This document shows positions 26,034 through 35,790 of a stretch of DNA of 64,000 nt, in pieces. The notes below the pieces were generated by a model, which ran no database searches, was not told the DNA's origin, and saw nothing but the letters and a program-made list of their open reading frames with translations. Within the stretch, counting starts at the first letter, position 1; each line of letters starts with the position of its first letter. The stretch is from Prosthecobacter sp. (lineage in GTDB: Bacteria > Verrucomicrobiota > Verrucomicrobiia > Verrucomicrobiales > Verrucomicrobiaceae), in assembly GCA_019186985.1 (NCBI GenBank), contig JABARQ010000001.1, positions 99,850-163,849 on the forward strand. The letters run 5' to 3'. The translations under genes and the position numbers were made by a program.

Positions 26034-26623
26034 GCTCCTTCTGAGGCGGGTGCTGGTGAGGCGGGCCTGGGCCTGCCTGCGGGAATGGCCACGGGCCTGC
26101 TGCTTTCGCCGGCGAACAGCACCTGGACCTTCGGCTCGGTCATGCCCGGGGTGGTGGTCAGCAGGATCAGGCTGACCTGGCCGTCACGCGCGTATTCCAG
26201 CGTGAAGCTGCCCGCCCCTTCGGGCACGGAGCCTCGAAGCGTGCCGAGCAGGTGCGTCTCGGCCGTGTCAGCCGTGACGGCAACGTTGGTTGCGCCATCC
26301 ATGGCCAGCCAGTCGATGGCGGGTTCCTTCAAGGCCGTTACGCCCAGCAGAAACCGCAGCGTCCTGCCGACGTAGGCGGTCGCCTGCCGGAAGGTGCCGC
26401 GCCGCTGGTCCTCCGTCTGGTCAAGGTACCAGGAAGCCGGAACCGGCGGCAGGGAGGCGGGGTTGTCGGAGAGGAAGACGCGGGGGTCGAGGTTGACCTT
26501 CACTTCATAGGCTCCGTCTGCGGCGAAGGAGGCCTCCACGGTCATGTTCGGCACCTGGTGGGCATGGGCCGCCGAACCTAAGATCAGGCAGAAAATCAGG
26601 GCTGTGGGCAGGCGTGCTGGCAT
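25946..26623 (-). CDS. secreted protein with C-terminal membrane helix, unknown function
   Basis: A 225-residue protein: signal peptide (hydrophobic core ending at AAHAHQ), a beta-rich ectodomain, a proline/alanine/serine-rich linker, and a terminal hydrophobic helix followed by RRLRARR. This tail layout resembles membrane-sorted proteins. I do not recognise the domain with confidence; the 'H-x-V' opening after the signal is reminiscent of HupE-like secreted proteins but too weak to call. Its last 88 bp overlap the 3' end of the O-antigen ligase gene on the other strand. The ATG at 26623 is used; a GTG lies two codons earlier. Confidence 0.65.
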   Translation of the reverse strand: MPARLPTALIFCLILGSAAHAHQVPNMTVEASFAADGAYEVKVNLDPRVFLSDNPASLPPVPASWYLDQTEDQRRGTFRQATAYVGRTLRFLLGVTALKEPAIDWLAMDGATNVAVTADTAETHLLGTLRGSVPEGAGSFTLEYARDGQVSLILLTTTPGMTEPKVQVLFAGESSRPVAIPAGRPRPASPAPASEGAQRSRSPAALVVLLAVIAAAGVRRLRARR

Positions 26624-26635
26624 CGGCACGCAGCC

Positions 26636-28156
26636 TTACTTGGACTCGCGCCTCACTTCAAAGGTAAAGGCCGCCTTCGGGTTCATGCGCCTGCGGTCCC
26701 CGTCGGTGGGGCCGCCGCCAAACTGCGCCCAGTATTCCTCGGCGAAGGGGTTGAGCTCAGGTCCGACGGCCTTTTCGTTGAGGTCGATCTGTCCGGCGAG
26801 GGAGGTCCACCAGGCGTCGTAGCCGGCGAGCATGGACTTCACGACCTCTGGGTGCTCCCTGGCGACATCCTGCTTTTCCGCCGGATCGGCCTTCAGGTCA
26901 AAGAGCTGCCAGCCTGAGCGCTTCACCGCGCCCTTCTTGTTCTTCGAGGCTTCGTTGACGAGGTGGTAGCGAGGGGTGCGGATGCTGGCGTTGTCGTTCT
27001 TGGCGAGCTGGTAATCCGTGCCCTTCTTCCAGCGGCCGACGTGGGTGAAGAGGGTGCGTTCATCCCAGGCTGCGGCGGGGTTTTCAAGCAGAGGAACCAG
27101 GCTGCGGCCCTCGGCCTGCTTCTCAGCCTCGGGGCTGAGCTTCGCCCCGGCGAGGCTGGCCCAGGTGCGGAAGACATCGATGTGAGCCGTCAGGGCGGAG
27201 CAGTCGCCGGGAGCCAGGGTGCCGGGCCAGCGCCAGAAGGACATGGCGCGGGTGCCGCCGAACCAGGGTGAGCCCTTGGCGCCGCGCATGCCTGCGTTGA
27301 AGACCTTGACGCCTGCGGTGCCGCCGTTGTCGTTCATGAAGACGACGAGGGTGTTCTGCGCGATGCCCCATTCATCGAGCCTGGCCAGGAGCCTGCCGAC
27401 GTTTTCGTCGATGTTGTGGATCATGCCGAAGAAGTTTTCGGCGGCCTCGCCGAGGCCCCTGCCTTCATAGCGCTTTCTGTCCTCGGGCCTGGCGATGTAG
27501 GGGCCGTGCGGGGCGTTGGTGGCGATGTGGCAGTAGAAGGGCTGCCTGCCCTTCACGGATTCGATCCAGCGGGCTGCCTGGGTGAAGAACACGTCGGTGC
27601 AGTAGCCCTGGGTCTTCACAAAGCGCTCGTTGTGGAGGATGGCCGGGTTGAAGTAGAGGTTTCCGGGGGCGTCGCCGCAGCTGCCTGGGTAGCTCTGGCC
27701 GATGCCGCCGCCGCCGTGGATGAACTGTTCGTCAAAGCCGCGGCTGGCCGGGCGGTAGGCCTTTTCATCGCCGAGGTGCCACTTGCCGAAGATGCCGCTC
27801 ACATAACCCGCCGACCTGAGGACCTGGGCGATGGTGACGGCCTTCGGGTCCATGCGCTCGCGTTCGAGGATGGTGTGGGTGATGCCGTTGCGAAACTCAT
27901 GGCGGCCGGTCTGGATGGCGCTGCGGGTGGGGGCGCAGGTGGGGCTGACCATGAAGTCCGTGAAGCGCAGGCTTTCGGCGCGCAGCCTGTCGAGGTTCGG
28001 CGTCTTCAGGACGGGGTTGCCGTGCGCGGAGAGGTCGCCATAGCCCTGGTCATCGGTGAGGATGAAGAGAATGTTAGGCCGCTTGCCGCCGACTTCGGCG
28101 CCGTCCAGGGCAAGGAGTGGCAGGAGCAGCAGGGCGGTGGCGTGGAGTCGGTTCAT
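26636..28156 (-). CDS. sulfatase, formylglycine type
   Basis: A 506-residue exported sulfatase: signal peptide to about residue 20, then RPNILFILTDDQGYGDL with metal-binding Asp pair, and the formylglycine site C74-A-P-T-R within SPTCAPTRSAIQTG. The pattern matches S1-family arylsulfatases, which remove sulfate esters from polysaccharides, glycolipids or small aryl sulfates; the substrate is not readable from sequence. The maturation enzyme is not in the window. The ATG at 28156 directly precedes the signal peptide. It is divergent from the GTPase operon. Confidence 0.92.
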   Translation of the reverse strand: MNRLHATALLLLPLLALDGAEVGGKRPNILFILTDDQGYGDLSAHGNPVLKTPNLDRLRAESLRFTDFMVSPTCAPTRSAIQTGRHEFRNGITHTILERERMDPKAVTIAQVLRSAGYVSGIFGKWHLGDEKAYRPASRGFDEQFIHGGGGIGQSYPGSCGDAPGNLYFNPAILHNERFVKTQGYCTDVFFTQAARWIESVKGRQPFYCHIATNAPHGPYIARPEDRKRYEGRGLGEAAENFFGMIHNIDENVGRLLARLDEWGIAQNTLVVFMNDNGGTAGVKVFNAGMRGAKGSPWFGGTRAMSFWRWPGTLAPGDCSALTAHIDVFRTWASLAGAKLSPEAEKQAEGRSLVPLLENPAAAWDERTLFTHVGRWKKGTDYQLAKNDNASIRTPRYHLVNEASKNKKGAVKRSGWQLFDLKADPAEKQDVAREHPEVVKSMLAGYDAWWTSLAGQIDLNEKAVGPELNPFAEEYWAQFGGGPTDGDRRRMNPKAAFTFEVRRESK

Positions 28157-28345
28157 GCGGGACGGGGTGAACGCGCCGGTTTTCCGCCACTTATCAAGCA
28201 TCCGCCGAAGGCCGTGCGCGGACGGATTTACATGCCCTTAACACATTCCCTCCAGACAATCCGCAGGGCCGCTCCAAATTGCACTCGTCTCAGCCCGTTG
28301 AATTTGAGACAAAGCCCGTCAGTTCATCGAAAATCCCCCCAAGCC

Positions 28346-30130
28346 ATGCCAAGCTTTCGTCCTCGTCCGCTCACACCCCGGGTCGGCATTTTGAACTGTG
28401 CCACGGGGGAGCGCATGATTGCGGCCTCCATGCCCTTCATCCTGGGAAGCAATGCGGCGGCGGACCTGCGCACCGGGGGGGCATCGCCGCCGGTCCTGGC
28501 CACGGTGCAGCGGCGCGGGGACTTTTTTGAAGTGACGGTTCATGCCGATGCCGGAGCCTCCCCGCTGGTCGACGGCGCGCCGGGCACGCAGTTCATCATG
28601 AACCCCGGTGAGGAGCACACCCTGGTCGCCTGCGGTGAAGCCCTGGCCTTCAAGTCACTGCTGGACGAGGCCGGGTGGAGCGCCGCCGGCCAGGACATGT
28701 CCTGGCATTTTTATGAGGCGGCCGCGCGGCAGTGGTACGGGCCGTTTGACCATGAGCAGATGGGGGAGCACGTCCGGCAGCAGACGGCGGAGCAGTCGGA
28801 GGACAACATCATCATGCCCGCCGGGCTTCAGGACGTCGGCTTTTTCGTCAAGGATGTCCGGCACCTCTTCCCCGAGCCGAGGGTTTCAGCATCCGCCGAG
28901 GAGATGGTGCGGCCGGTGCATGCGGAGCCCGTGAACACGGAGTATGGCGAGTTCACCTGCCCGGTGTGCTGGTTCAAGTTTGACCGGGGTGATGCGATGA
29001 ACATCGCCGTGCATGCCAGCCTGAGGGGTGATCCGCTGCTGGGGGAGGACGCGATGCAGCGCTTTCATGCCACAAGGTTCAACGACCGCGGCCAGGCGCT
29101 CGACGCCATGGGGCTGGCCGCTCCGGACCTGGCCTGTCCGCACTGCCGCCGCAAGCTGCCGCCCGGCTTCATGGACACTCCTCACCACATCTTCTCGATC
29201 GTTGGCGCGCCCTCCTCCGGCAAGAGCTACTACCTCAGCGTGCTGACGCGCACGCTGCAGACGAGCCTTTATCAGAACTTCGGCGTGACCTTCCGGGATG
29301 CCGACCCGTCGGAGAACGTCATCCTCACGCAGATGCGCACCCAGCTCTTCTCCGCCTCGACGCCGGAGGACGCCTTCCTGGCGAAGACGGAGCTGGAGGG
29401 GATGCTCTATGAGACCCTGCCGCGCCAGGGGCGGAAGGTGCGGCTGCCGAAGCCCTTTGTCTTCAAGGTCACGCGCAGCCGGGCGCACGACACCGACTTC
29501 GCGCTCGTGTTCTACGACAATGCGGGCGAGCACTTTGAGCCGACCCGCAACAGCGCCGACTCGCCGGGCGCCCAGCACATCGCCGTGGCCTCGGGCATCT
29601 TCTTCCTGTTCGACCCGCTGCACAACACGGAGTTCCGCGCGCGGCTGAAGGGCATCCGCGACCCGCAGATTCAAAGCCGCCGCCTCGACCAGCAGGACGT
29701 CATCCTGGCCGAGACCGAGGTGCGCATCAAAAACGTGCTCGGCCTGGATTCAAGGCAGACGATCGACACGCCGTTTGCGGTCATGGTGGGCAAGAGCGAC
29801 ACCTGGGAGCACCTGCTGGGGGAGGCGGCGCTGCTGCCCTGCGTCGAAAAGGGTGCGCTGCTTCAGGAGAACGTGCGCCTGAACTCCGGGCGGATCCGCG
29901 AGCTGCTGCTGGAGCTCTGCCCGGCCATTGTCGCCAACGCCGAGGCCATCTCCTCGAACGTGGCCTACTTCGCCATCAGCCCGCTGGGATGCTCGCCGGT
30001 GCAGTTCACGGACAGCGAGGGGCATGTCCGCATCGGGCCGGATCCGCAGAGCATCCAGCCGAGGCAGGTCGAGGTGCCGAGCCTCTGGGTGCTCTCGCAG
30101 CTGGCCCCGGAGGTGGTCACCGTGCGGTGA
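28346..30130 (+). CDS. GTPase-system NTPase: FHA-like, GYF_2, zinc ribbon and DO-GTPase2-like P-loop domain
   Basis: A 594-residue cytosolic protein, first gene of a seven-gene operon. Residues about 10-105 resemble an FHA domain. Residues about 119-150 fit GYF_2 (WHFYEAAARQWYGPF). Two CPxC knuckles at 205 and 264 form a zinc ribbon. A P-loop GAPSSGKS (288-295) begins a TRAFAC-like GTPase domain, with DNAGEHF at 391-397 as the switch II/Walker B segment and GKSD (482-485) in the base-recognition position. This order resembles the Double-GTPase 2 group described in predicted biological conflict systems. The frame is open upstream to 27416 but overlaps the sulfatase; the ATG at 28346 is preferred. 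Confidence 0.8.
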   Translation: MPSFRPRPLTPRVGILNCATGERMIAASMPFILGSNAAADLRTGGASPPVLATVQRRGDFFEVTVHADAGASPLVDGAPGTQFIMNPGEEHTLVACGEALAFKSLLDEAGWSAAGQDMSWHFYEAAARQWYGPFDHEQMGEHVRQQTAEQSEDNIIMPAGLQDVGFFVKDVRHLFPEPRVSASAEEMVRPVHAEPVNTEYGEFTCPVCWFKFDRGDAMNIAVHASLRGDPLLGEDAMQRFHATRFNDRGQALDAMGLAAPDLACPHCRRKLPPGFMDTPHHIFSIVGAPSSGKSYYLSVLTRTLQTSLYQNFGVTFRDADPSENVILTQMRTQLFSASTPEDAFLAKTELEGMLYETLPRQGRKVRLPKPFVFKVTRSRAHDTDFALVFYDNAGEHFEPTRNSADSPGAQHIAVASGIFFLFDPLHNTEFRARLKGIRDPQIQSRRLDQQDVILAETEVRIKNVLGLDSRQTIDTPFAVMVGKSDTWEHLLGEAALLPCVEKGALLQENVRLNSGRIRELLLELCPAIVANAEAISSNVAYFAISPLGCSPVQFTDSEGHVRIGPDPQSIQPRQVEVPSLWVLSQLAPEVVTVR

Positions 30131-30184
30131 CCGCGCGCAAGCAGGCTTTCCCTGGCCGAACCAACAGCGTAACAACCTTCATTC

Positions 30185-32806
30185 ATGGCCCTGCAGCTCG
30201 TCTACACCTCCGCCCCCCGCCTGCTCGAAGCGGGCAGGACGGGCTTTGGCACGGTGGCGAGGCACCGGGCCGTGGGGGGGCTGCTGGTGGCGGCGGTGGA
30301 GCGGGTCTCGCAGTTCGGGCGCTCGGCGGGGCAGAACCCGCGCCGAGTCGTCCTCAGCCACCGCATCCTTCACGCCGGGGCGTCGAGCCATCATGTCTTC
30401 AGCTGCATCCGTGACGCCGGGTCGGACTACACGGGAAGGACGAGCCACCTTGCGCATCACCTGATCGCCGACGCGCGGGAGGCCCGTGCGGCGGCCGAGG
30501 CGGGGCTGACGCCGGCCGACATCCTGCGGCAGATGCGCTGGCGCAGCACCTGGAGCGAGGCGCCGCGTTTTTTTGAGCCTGAGGAGGAGGTGTCGCTGAC
30601 GTCCTTCCGGCCGATGCGCACGACAGGAGCCTGGGAGCGGCTCACCCACAACGCCGCCCATGCCCTGCTGCCCGCGCAGTCCCAGCGCTGCCTGCTGCTG
30701 CTGCCTGGCGAGGAGGGGGTGCTGGAGCTGTTCAGCGAGTCGCTGGGCACGCTGGCGGATCTGCCTGCGTGGCTGGTGACCTTCACCACCCATGTCGAGC
30801 CGGCGGACGACCTGGCGGACATCCGGTGGATCGCCCTCGCCCATGACTCGCCGCTGCGGCCGCAGGTGGAGTCGGCGTCGCGAACCAACTTTGATCTCAC
30901 GATGCCGGGTTCGCTGCCCGTCCCGCGTGCTGACGAGACGAGGCTGGCGCCGGCGGCGGCCGTGCCTGCGCCTGTCTCGCAGCCGCTGCCGGCGGTCAGG
31001 CTGGATGAGCCGCGTGCCGCCGTGCCGCTGCCGTCCTTGTTTGTGGAACCTGCGCCGCGCGCGAGGAGGCCGCCCTGGCCCTATGTGCTGGCGTCTGTCC
31101 TGGTGGCGGCGCTTGGCACGGCTTCATTCCTGCTGCTGCCGAGGCTGCCCGGCCTGCTTTCCCCGAGGCCCACGGGCGCCGAGAGCGCGATTGACCTGGC
31201 CCGGAGCATTGATGAGCTCTGGCAGAAGCACCGTCTGAACCTTCCGGACACGCGGAACTGGCTCAAGGCGCAGGCGGACCCGTCGCTGGTCGAGGCGCAT
31301 CGTGAAACCCTGGGGCAGATCCTTGCCGCCATCCGCGAGCCGCTGCGGCCGCTGGAGGTCCGGATGCCGGAGCGGACGCAGAACGACTTTGTGGACCTGG
31401 TGACGCACTTTCGTGCCTGGCAGCAGCGGGTGCAGCAAGGCGTGCGGGATCCACAGTGGTCTGGCGAAGATCCGGTTGCCGTCCAGGCGGCGGCGATGGT
31501 CGCCATCAGCCGCCTGAAGGACGAGTGGGCCTGGGTCACACAGGCCATCCAGGGAGTGCCTGAGATGCCCGATGAGCTGCAGACGGAGGTTCACGCGCGG
31601 GTTGTCAGTCATCTTTCCGGCGGTTCCTCTCCAAGCCAGGGGCGGCCGGCGCAGTGGCTGGAGCTGCTCAAGCTGACCCGCACGCCTGACTCTCCCGCGC
31701 TGGCCTGGACGTCGCGATGGGAGCTGGCCGTCAAGCCGGTGGAACTGCTGACGGCGGCCGACCGGGAGGCTTTGAACGAAGCGTCCAGGCTTCCTGACAT
31801 TCCAGCCTGGCTGCGTGTGCAGATCCGGCGGCAGCTTCAGTCAACGGCCGGTGAGCAGGCGCCGATGACGGTGGTCACGCCCAAGGCTGCGGGGACGCCC
31901 CCGGCTGCTCCTGCACGGCCTGCGGTGCCTGCGGACGGCCCGGCTTCATCGCATCCGCGTTTCGTTGTCATCGAGAACTCGCTTCTACCGCTGGCCCAGG
32001 CGCTTGAGCAGCTTCCCACGCTGCCGCTGGAGCCGGACATGCAGGTGTTCATCGGGTCCGTCGGTGAGGCGGAGACTGGGCTCACGCTCCTGCGTCAGCT
32101 GGGGGCTGCGGGAGTCTACCGCAAAAGCTTCAATGACCAGCAGACGCTGGAGTTTCGCCAGCGCCGGCTGGTCAGGCTGCCGGATGCGACGGTGGCGTCG
32201 CGCATCATCGGGCGTTCGGCGGACGGCGTGCGGGTGCTGTTTGAAGTCATCGTGCTGCCGAAGGCGGCCGATCTTGTGGATGCCTGGCCGGCGTCACCAG
32301 CCTTCACCTTTGCCAGCGAAGTTCAGAAGACCTCCACGTTTCTGGATGCGTCGGCGGCGCGCTGGCTTGGCAGCCTGGTGATCGTCGGCAGCCCGCCACT
32401 GCGGCTTCAAAACGTGGATGATCCCGCCAGGCGCTACCGGCTGAAGAACGACGGTCATCGTTTTCTGGTGGAGGCTGACCTTTCTTCCACCTCGGACAGC
32501 GCGGCGCGGGCCCGGCTTGCCTCGGTTGACCAGGAGCTGGAGTCGCTGCGGCAGGGGATCCGGTTTGACGAGCAGCGCCGCGCCGAACTGGCGGCGAGCA
32601 ACCTGGGCAGGGCGATGAAGGAGGAGCAGTCCCGCCGTCTGGATGAGTCACTGGCCATCCGTCAGCAGCGCCTGCTGCAGCTTGAGGAGGACAGGAAGCG
32701 CCTCGTGCCGGATTCACCCCAGTTCCTTGGAGTTCCCAAGGGCACCTACTCGCTGTTCGCGGGATTGCGCAGGCTGTGCGAAGTGAGAATTGAAGCCCCC
32801 CCATGA
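30185..32806 (+). CDS. GAP1-N-like GTPase-associated protein with one membrane helix
   Basis: An 873-residue protein. The N-terminal 230 residues resemble the GTPase-associated protein 1 N-terminal domain, with LQLVYTSAPRLLEAG, FGTVARHR, and DAGSDYTGRTSHLAHHL as key segments. A proline/alanine-rich linker leads to a single transmembrane helix at about residues 300-318. The remaining 550 residues form an alpha-rich region with a mixed domain near 600-760 and a final coiled coil. I infer it couples the GTPase in the cytoplasm to membrane partners. It starts 54 bp after the GTPase gene, and its stop overlaps the next start by four bases. Confidence 0.75.
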   Translation: MALQLVYTSAPRLLEAGRTGFGTVARHRAVGGLLVAAVERVSQFGRSAGQNPRRVVLSHRILHAGASSHHVFSCIRDAGSDYTGRTSHLAHHLIADAREARAAAEAGLTPADILRQMRWRSTWSEAPRFFEPEEEVSLTSFRPMRTTGAWERLTHNAAHALLPAQSQRCLLLLPGEEGVLELFSESLGTLADLPAWLVTFTTHVEPADDLADIRWIALAHDSPLRPQVESASRTNFDLTMPGSLPVPRADETRLAPAAAVPAPVSQPLPAVRLDEPRAAVPLPSLFVEPAPRARRPPWPYVLASVLVAALGTASFLLLPRLPGLLSPRPTGAESAIDLARSIDELWQKHRLNLPDTRNWLKAQADPSLVEAHRETLGQILAAIREPLRPLEVRMPERTQNDFVDLVTHFRAWQQRVQQGVRDPQWSGEDPVAVQAAAMVAISRLKDEWAWVTQAIQGVPEMPDELQTEVHARVVSHLSGGSSPSQGRPAQWLELLKLTRTPDSPALAWTSRWELAVKPVELLTAADREALNEASRLPDIPAWLRVQIRRQLQSTAGEQAPMTVVTPKAAGTPPAAPARPAVPADGPASSHPRFVVIENSLLPLAQALEQLPTLPLEPDMQVFIGSVGEAETGLTLLRQLGAAGVYRKSFNDQQTLEFRQRRLVRLPDATVASRIIGRSADGVRVLFEVIVLPKAADLVDAWPASPAFTFASEVQKTSTFLDASAARWLGSLVIVGSPPLRLQNVDDPARRYRLKNDGHRFLVEADLSSTSDSAARARLASVDQELESLRQGIRFDEQRRAELAASNLGRAMKEEQSRRLDESLAIRQQRLLQLEEDRKRLVPDSPQFLGVPKGTYSLFAGLRRLCEVRIEAPP

Positions 32807-35790
32807 AGCCCCCCACCGACATCATCGACCTCATTCGTTCCACCCTTCAGACGGGTGTTGTCTCCGGCGCGGTTGAGCAGGCTGCGGCCGCCTATGCACG
32901 GCTCTGCCAGGACTGCGAGACGCGCCTGGAACGCATCGCGGCGATGCTGGACAAGGGCAGCGACTACCAGGCGCTGCAGGCTTCGGAGGAGGAGCCGCCG
33001 CTGCTTGAGCTTGCCGGGGTGCTGAGCTTCGGGGGAGAGAAGGCGTGGTTTGACTTCTGCCAGGCGCACCAGATGGCCCTGGCCCCGCGCCTGGATGCGA
33101 AGACCGTGCTGGCGCTGGAAAGGCTGTATGCCCAGGGTGTCACGGCCAATCATCCTCTTTACAAGGATTTCCGGGCGGCCGTGCTGTCGCGGGAGAACGA
33201 CAGGGCGCTGCGCATCATCCGCACCATCCTCAAGCTCAACCCCGGGGATGAAAACGCACGTTCGGAACTTCAGCGCCTGGAGAACAGGCAGTGGCAGGAG
33301 CTGGCGGATGAGCTGTCCGCGGCGCTGAAGACGGATGACGAGGAGCGCATTGCGGGGCTTGCCGAAAGAATCATCGCAGCCGTGCCCGAGGCGCGGCGTG
33401 CGGCCCTGCCGGAACTGGTCCGGGCCGAGGGCATCCGCAGGTCGCTGCGCCGCCGCCAGGCCGGGGAGAAGATTCCGGAGCTGCTCGTGGAGGCGGAGGC
33501 ATGCCAGCAGGCGGGAGAGTGGGAGGAGGCGGCACAGGCCTGCGACCGGGCCAGGGAGCTGGCGGAGGCCCATGGCATTGAGCTGGCGGGCAGCCAGAAG
33601 GCGGCTTTTGAAACCATCAGCGCGAGCTGTGCTCAGAAGCGTGCGGCGGCCGAGCTTCGGCGCAGGTTTGAACGTGCTCTGAACGGCTTTGCCGCGTTTA
33701 CGCAGGAGGCGGAGACCCGTCTTCTGACGGGCACGGCCCGGTCGCTCGCCGAGTCGGCCGCCCTGGATGAATCATTTGTCAGGCGCTGGCGTGATCTTGA
33801 AGCCTTCGGCCTGCCGGTGCCGGAGGATGTCCTGACGAGGCTGCGCCAGGCCGGTTTGAAGATCCGCTCAAACCTTGAGCACGTCCAGCGTGGCCGACGT
33901 CTGCGATCCCTGGTCTCGGCGGCGGTGCTTGCCGGGTTTCTGGCCGCGCTGGCGGCGGTTGCCTGGCATGGCTGGCAGGCCAGGGCCTATGCGCTGGAGC
34001 TCGCAAGCTGCCGCGCCCGTCAGCTCGCCGAACCTGCGGCCAAGCTGGCGGCCACCCTCCGGACGGAGCATCCGCTGCTTCTGCGCTGGCCCTATCTGCG
34101 GACCAAGGTCGAGGAGGCCGATGCGTGGGCAGGGCAGGGACGCGTCCTGCTGGCCCAGGCGGATGCGGCCCTGAAGGCGCTTGAGTCCGAGTTCGACGGG
34201 CTCAGGCCCGCCGAGATGCTCAGGCGTTTGGAGGATGTGAGGGCGCTGGTCGCCCAGCTTCCGGCGGACCTGGCCACACCCGCCGGGCAGCGGATCGCCG
34301 CGTTGAAGACGAAGGGCGGGCTGAAGCTGGCGGGGCTGGGCGAGGCGCGCACGGCCGAGACCCGGGGGAAGCTTGGGCGGATCAATCCGGCGCTCAGGGA
34401 GGAGCTGAGCCATGAGAGGCCGGTTGCGCAGGTGAATGCATCATTGGTTAGGTTGGAGGGCGAGCTGGCCGGGCTCGAGGCCCTGACCAGGCCCGAGGCC
34501 GAGGAACTGAGGCTTCCCGCCGACCTCGAGTCCCAGGTCAGGGCGGCGAGGCAGAGGGTGGACGCATTCAAGGCGGACGTGGAGCGCTTCAACGAGCTGA
34601 GGGATGCGGCGGCCGCCGTCACGAGCCTGGCGGAATATCGCGCCGTGCTAGCACGATGGCAGGACATTCCCTTTGTCGAGGCGGCGTCAGCGGCCGCGGT
34701 GCTGGACAGCCTGCCGTCCGAGGAGCAGCTCCTGGCCTCGCTGATGACCGGAGGCGACCTGGCGATGTGGAAGGCCTGCATCGAGGATGCCGGCGGCCAG
34801 GCCATGCATCCGGACACGCCGCAGGAGGGTGACCTGAAGACGCTGCTGGCGCTGCGTGACGACCCCGGGCTCAACAGCGTGTGGGAGAACGTGGTGGTTG
34901 ATCATTCCACCGGCCGCGGCAGGCGCAGCGTCTGGAGCCTGGGACCGCTGGCGGAGTCACGGGTGGCGGACACGCAGCAGCGCTGGAGCGGCAGGGCGTT
35001 TGATCCGCATCCGGAGGACACGGGAGCGGCCTTTGTGCCGCTGGAGTACAAGCGGCTGGTCATCAACGGCGGCAGCCCGCAGGGGCAGAGCGTGGTCAGT
35101 TCAAGGCCAAGCGCCACGGGCAACCTGATCAAGAACCTGCAGCTGGACCGGATGACGGACGCCAATGGCGAGCGCTTTGAGCGCAGCCTGCTGGGGATCC
35201 TGGAGCGGCTGATGGCGGACGGCAGTGCTTCCTCCGTAGCCAAGGCGTATGTCATGCTTGAGCTGGAGCGCCTCACGCGTGACCGTCCCTTTGCCTGGGG
35301 GCTGCATCTGGCGCCGACGCTGCGCGCCGACCTTGCGGAGCTGCACCGCCGGGTCGGAGACTATCCGCTGCGGGGCGACGACTGGATGCTGCCGAAGGTG
35401 CGTGAGAAGCTGGGCGGAGTTCTGGACGAGTTTTTTACCGCACGCCGGGGCCGTCAGTATGAGAAGGAGGCGCAGGCCAGGAGGCTGCTGGTGATGCGCG
35501 TGAACGCCGCCGGAGTGAAGCTGGGTGGTTTTGTCGACACGGACCGGAGGCTGAGGGTGAACCAGGCGGGACGCAGCGCCGCTGAATTCTGGCTGCCGCT
35601 GAAGGCCGGTCCACGGCTTCTGGCGGCCGCGTCCGGAGATGCGCCCGAGGGTGTGCCGGGCCTGACACCACTGCTGTTTCTGCCGCTGGACCGCCAGGAG
35701 CTGCTGAGGAACTACCGTGCATCCCTTTCTGGGCCGGAGCAGGGCACGGCGGCTCACTCCCAGGGTGAGGACCCCTTTTTGAAGCCATGA
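32803..35790 (+). CDS. large helical/coiled-coil membrane protein of GTPase operon
   Basis: A 995-residue protein rich in Ala, Glu, Leu and Arg. Residues 1-360 look like helical-repeat and coiled-coil sequence, a single hydrophobic helix lies at about 368-388, and the distal half continues with coiled coils (about 390-650) before a more mixed C-terminal domain containing several tryptophans. No catalytic motif is apparent and I know no named family for it. The start overlaps the upstream stop by ATGA, as does its stop with the next gene, so it is an integral member of this operon. It may be the long spanning or scaffold component (inference). Confidence 0.72.
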   Translation: MKPPTDIIDLIRSTLQTGVVSGAVEQAAAAYARLCQDCETRLERIAAMLDKGSDYQALQASEEEPPLLELAGVLSFGGEKAWFDFCQAHQMALAPRLDAKTVLALERLYAQGVTANHPLYKDFRAAVLSRENDRALRIIRTILKLNPGDENARSELQRLENRQWQELADELSAALKTDDEERIAGLAERIIAAVPEARRAALPELVRAEGIRRSLRRRQAGEKIPELLVEAEACQQAGEWEEAAQACDRARELAEAHGIELAGSQKAAFETISASCAQKRAAAELRRRFERALNGFAAFTQEAETRLLTGTARSLAESAALDESFVRRWRDLEAFGLPVPEDVLTRLRQAGLKIRSNLEHVQRGRRLRSLVSAAVLAGFLAALAAVAWHGWQARAYALELASCRARQLAEPAAKLAATLRTEHPLLLRWPYLRTKVEEADAWAGQGRVLLAQADAALKALESEFDGLRPAEMLRRLEDVRALVAQLPADLATPAGQRIAALKTKGGLKLAGLGEARTAETRGKLGRINPALREELSHERPVAQVNASLVRLEGELAGLEALTRPEAEELRLPADLESQVRAARQRVDAFKADVERFNELRDAAAAVTSLAEYRAVLARWQDIPFVEAASAAAVLDSLPSEEQLLASLMTGGDLAMWKACIEDAGGQAMHPDTPQEGDLKTLLALRDDPGLNSVWENVVVDHSTGRGRRSVWSLGPLAESRVADTQQRWSGRAFDPHPEDTGAAFVPLEYKRLVINGGSPQGQSVVSSRPSATGNLIKNLQLDRMTDANGERFERSLLGILERLMADGSASSVAKAYVMLELERLTRDRPFAWGLHLAPTLRADLAELHRRVGDYPLRGDDWMLPKVREKLGGVLDEFFTARRGRQYEKEAQARRLLVMRVNAAGVKLGGFVDTDRRLRVNQAGRSAAEFWLPLKAGPRLLAAASGDAPEGVPGLTPLLFLPLDRQELLRNYRASLSGPEQGTAAHSQGEDPFLKP

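Noticed and set aside
27416..28345. 310-residue upstream extension of the GTPase frame
   Set aside because: It overlaps the sulfatase gene antisense and its composition is typical of a high-GC shadow frame.
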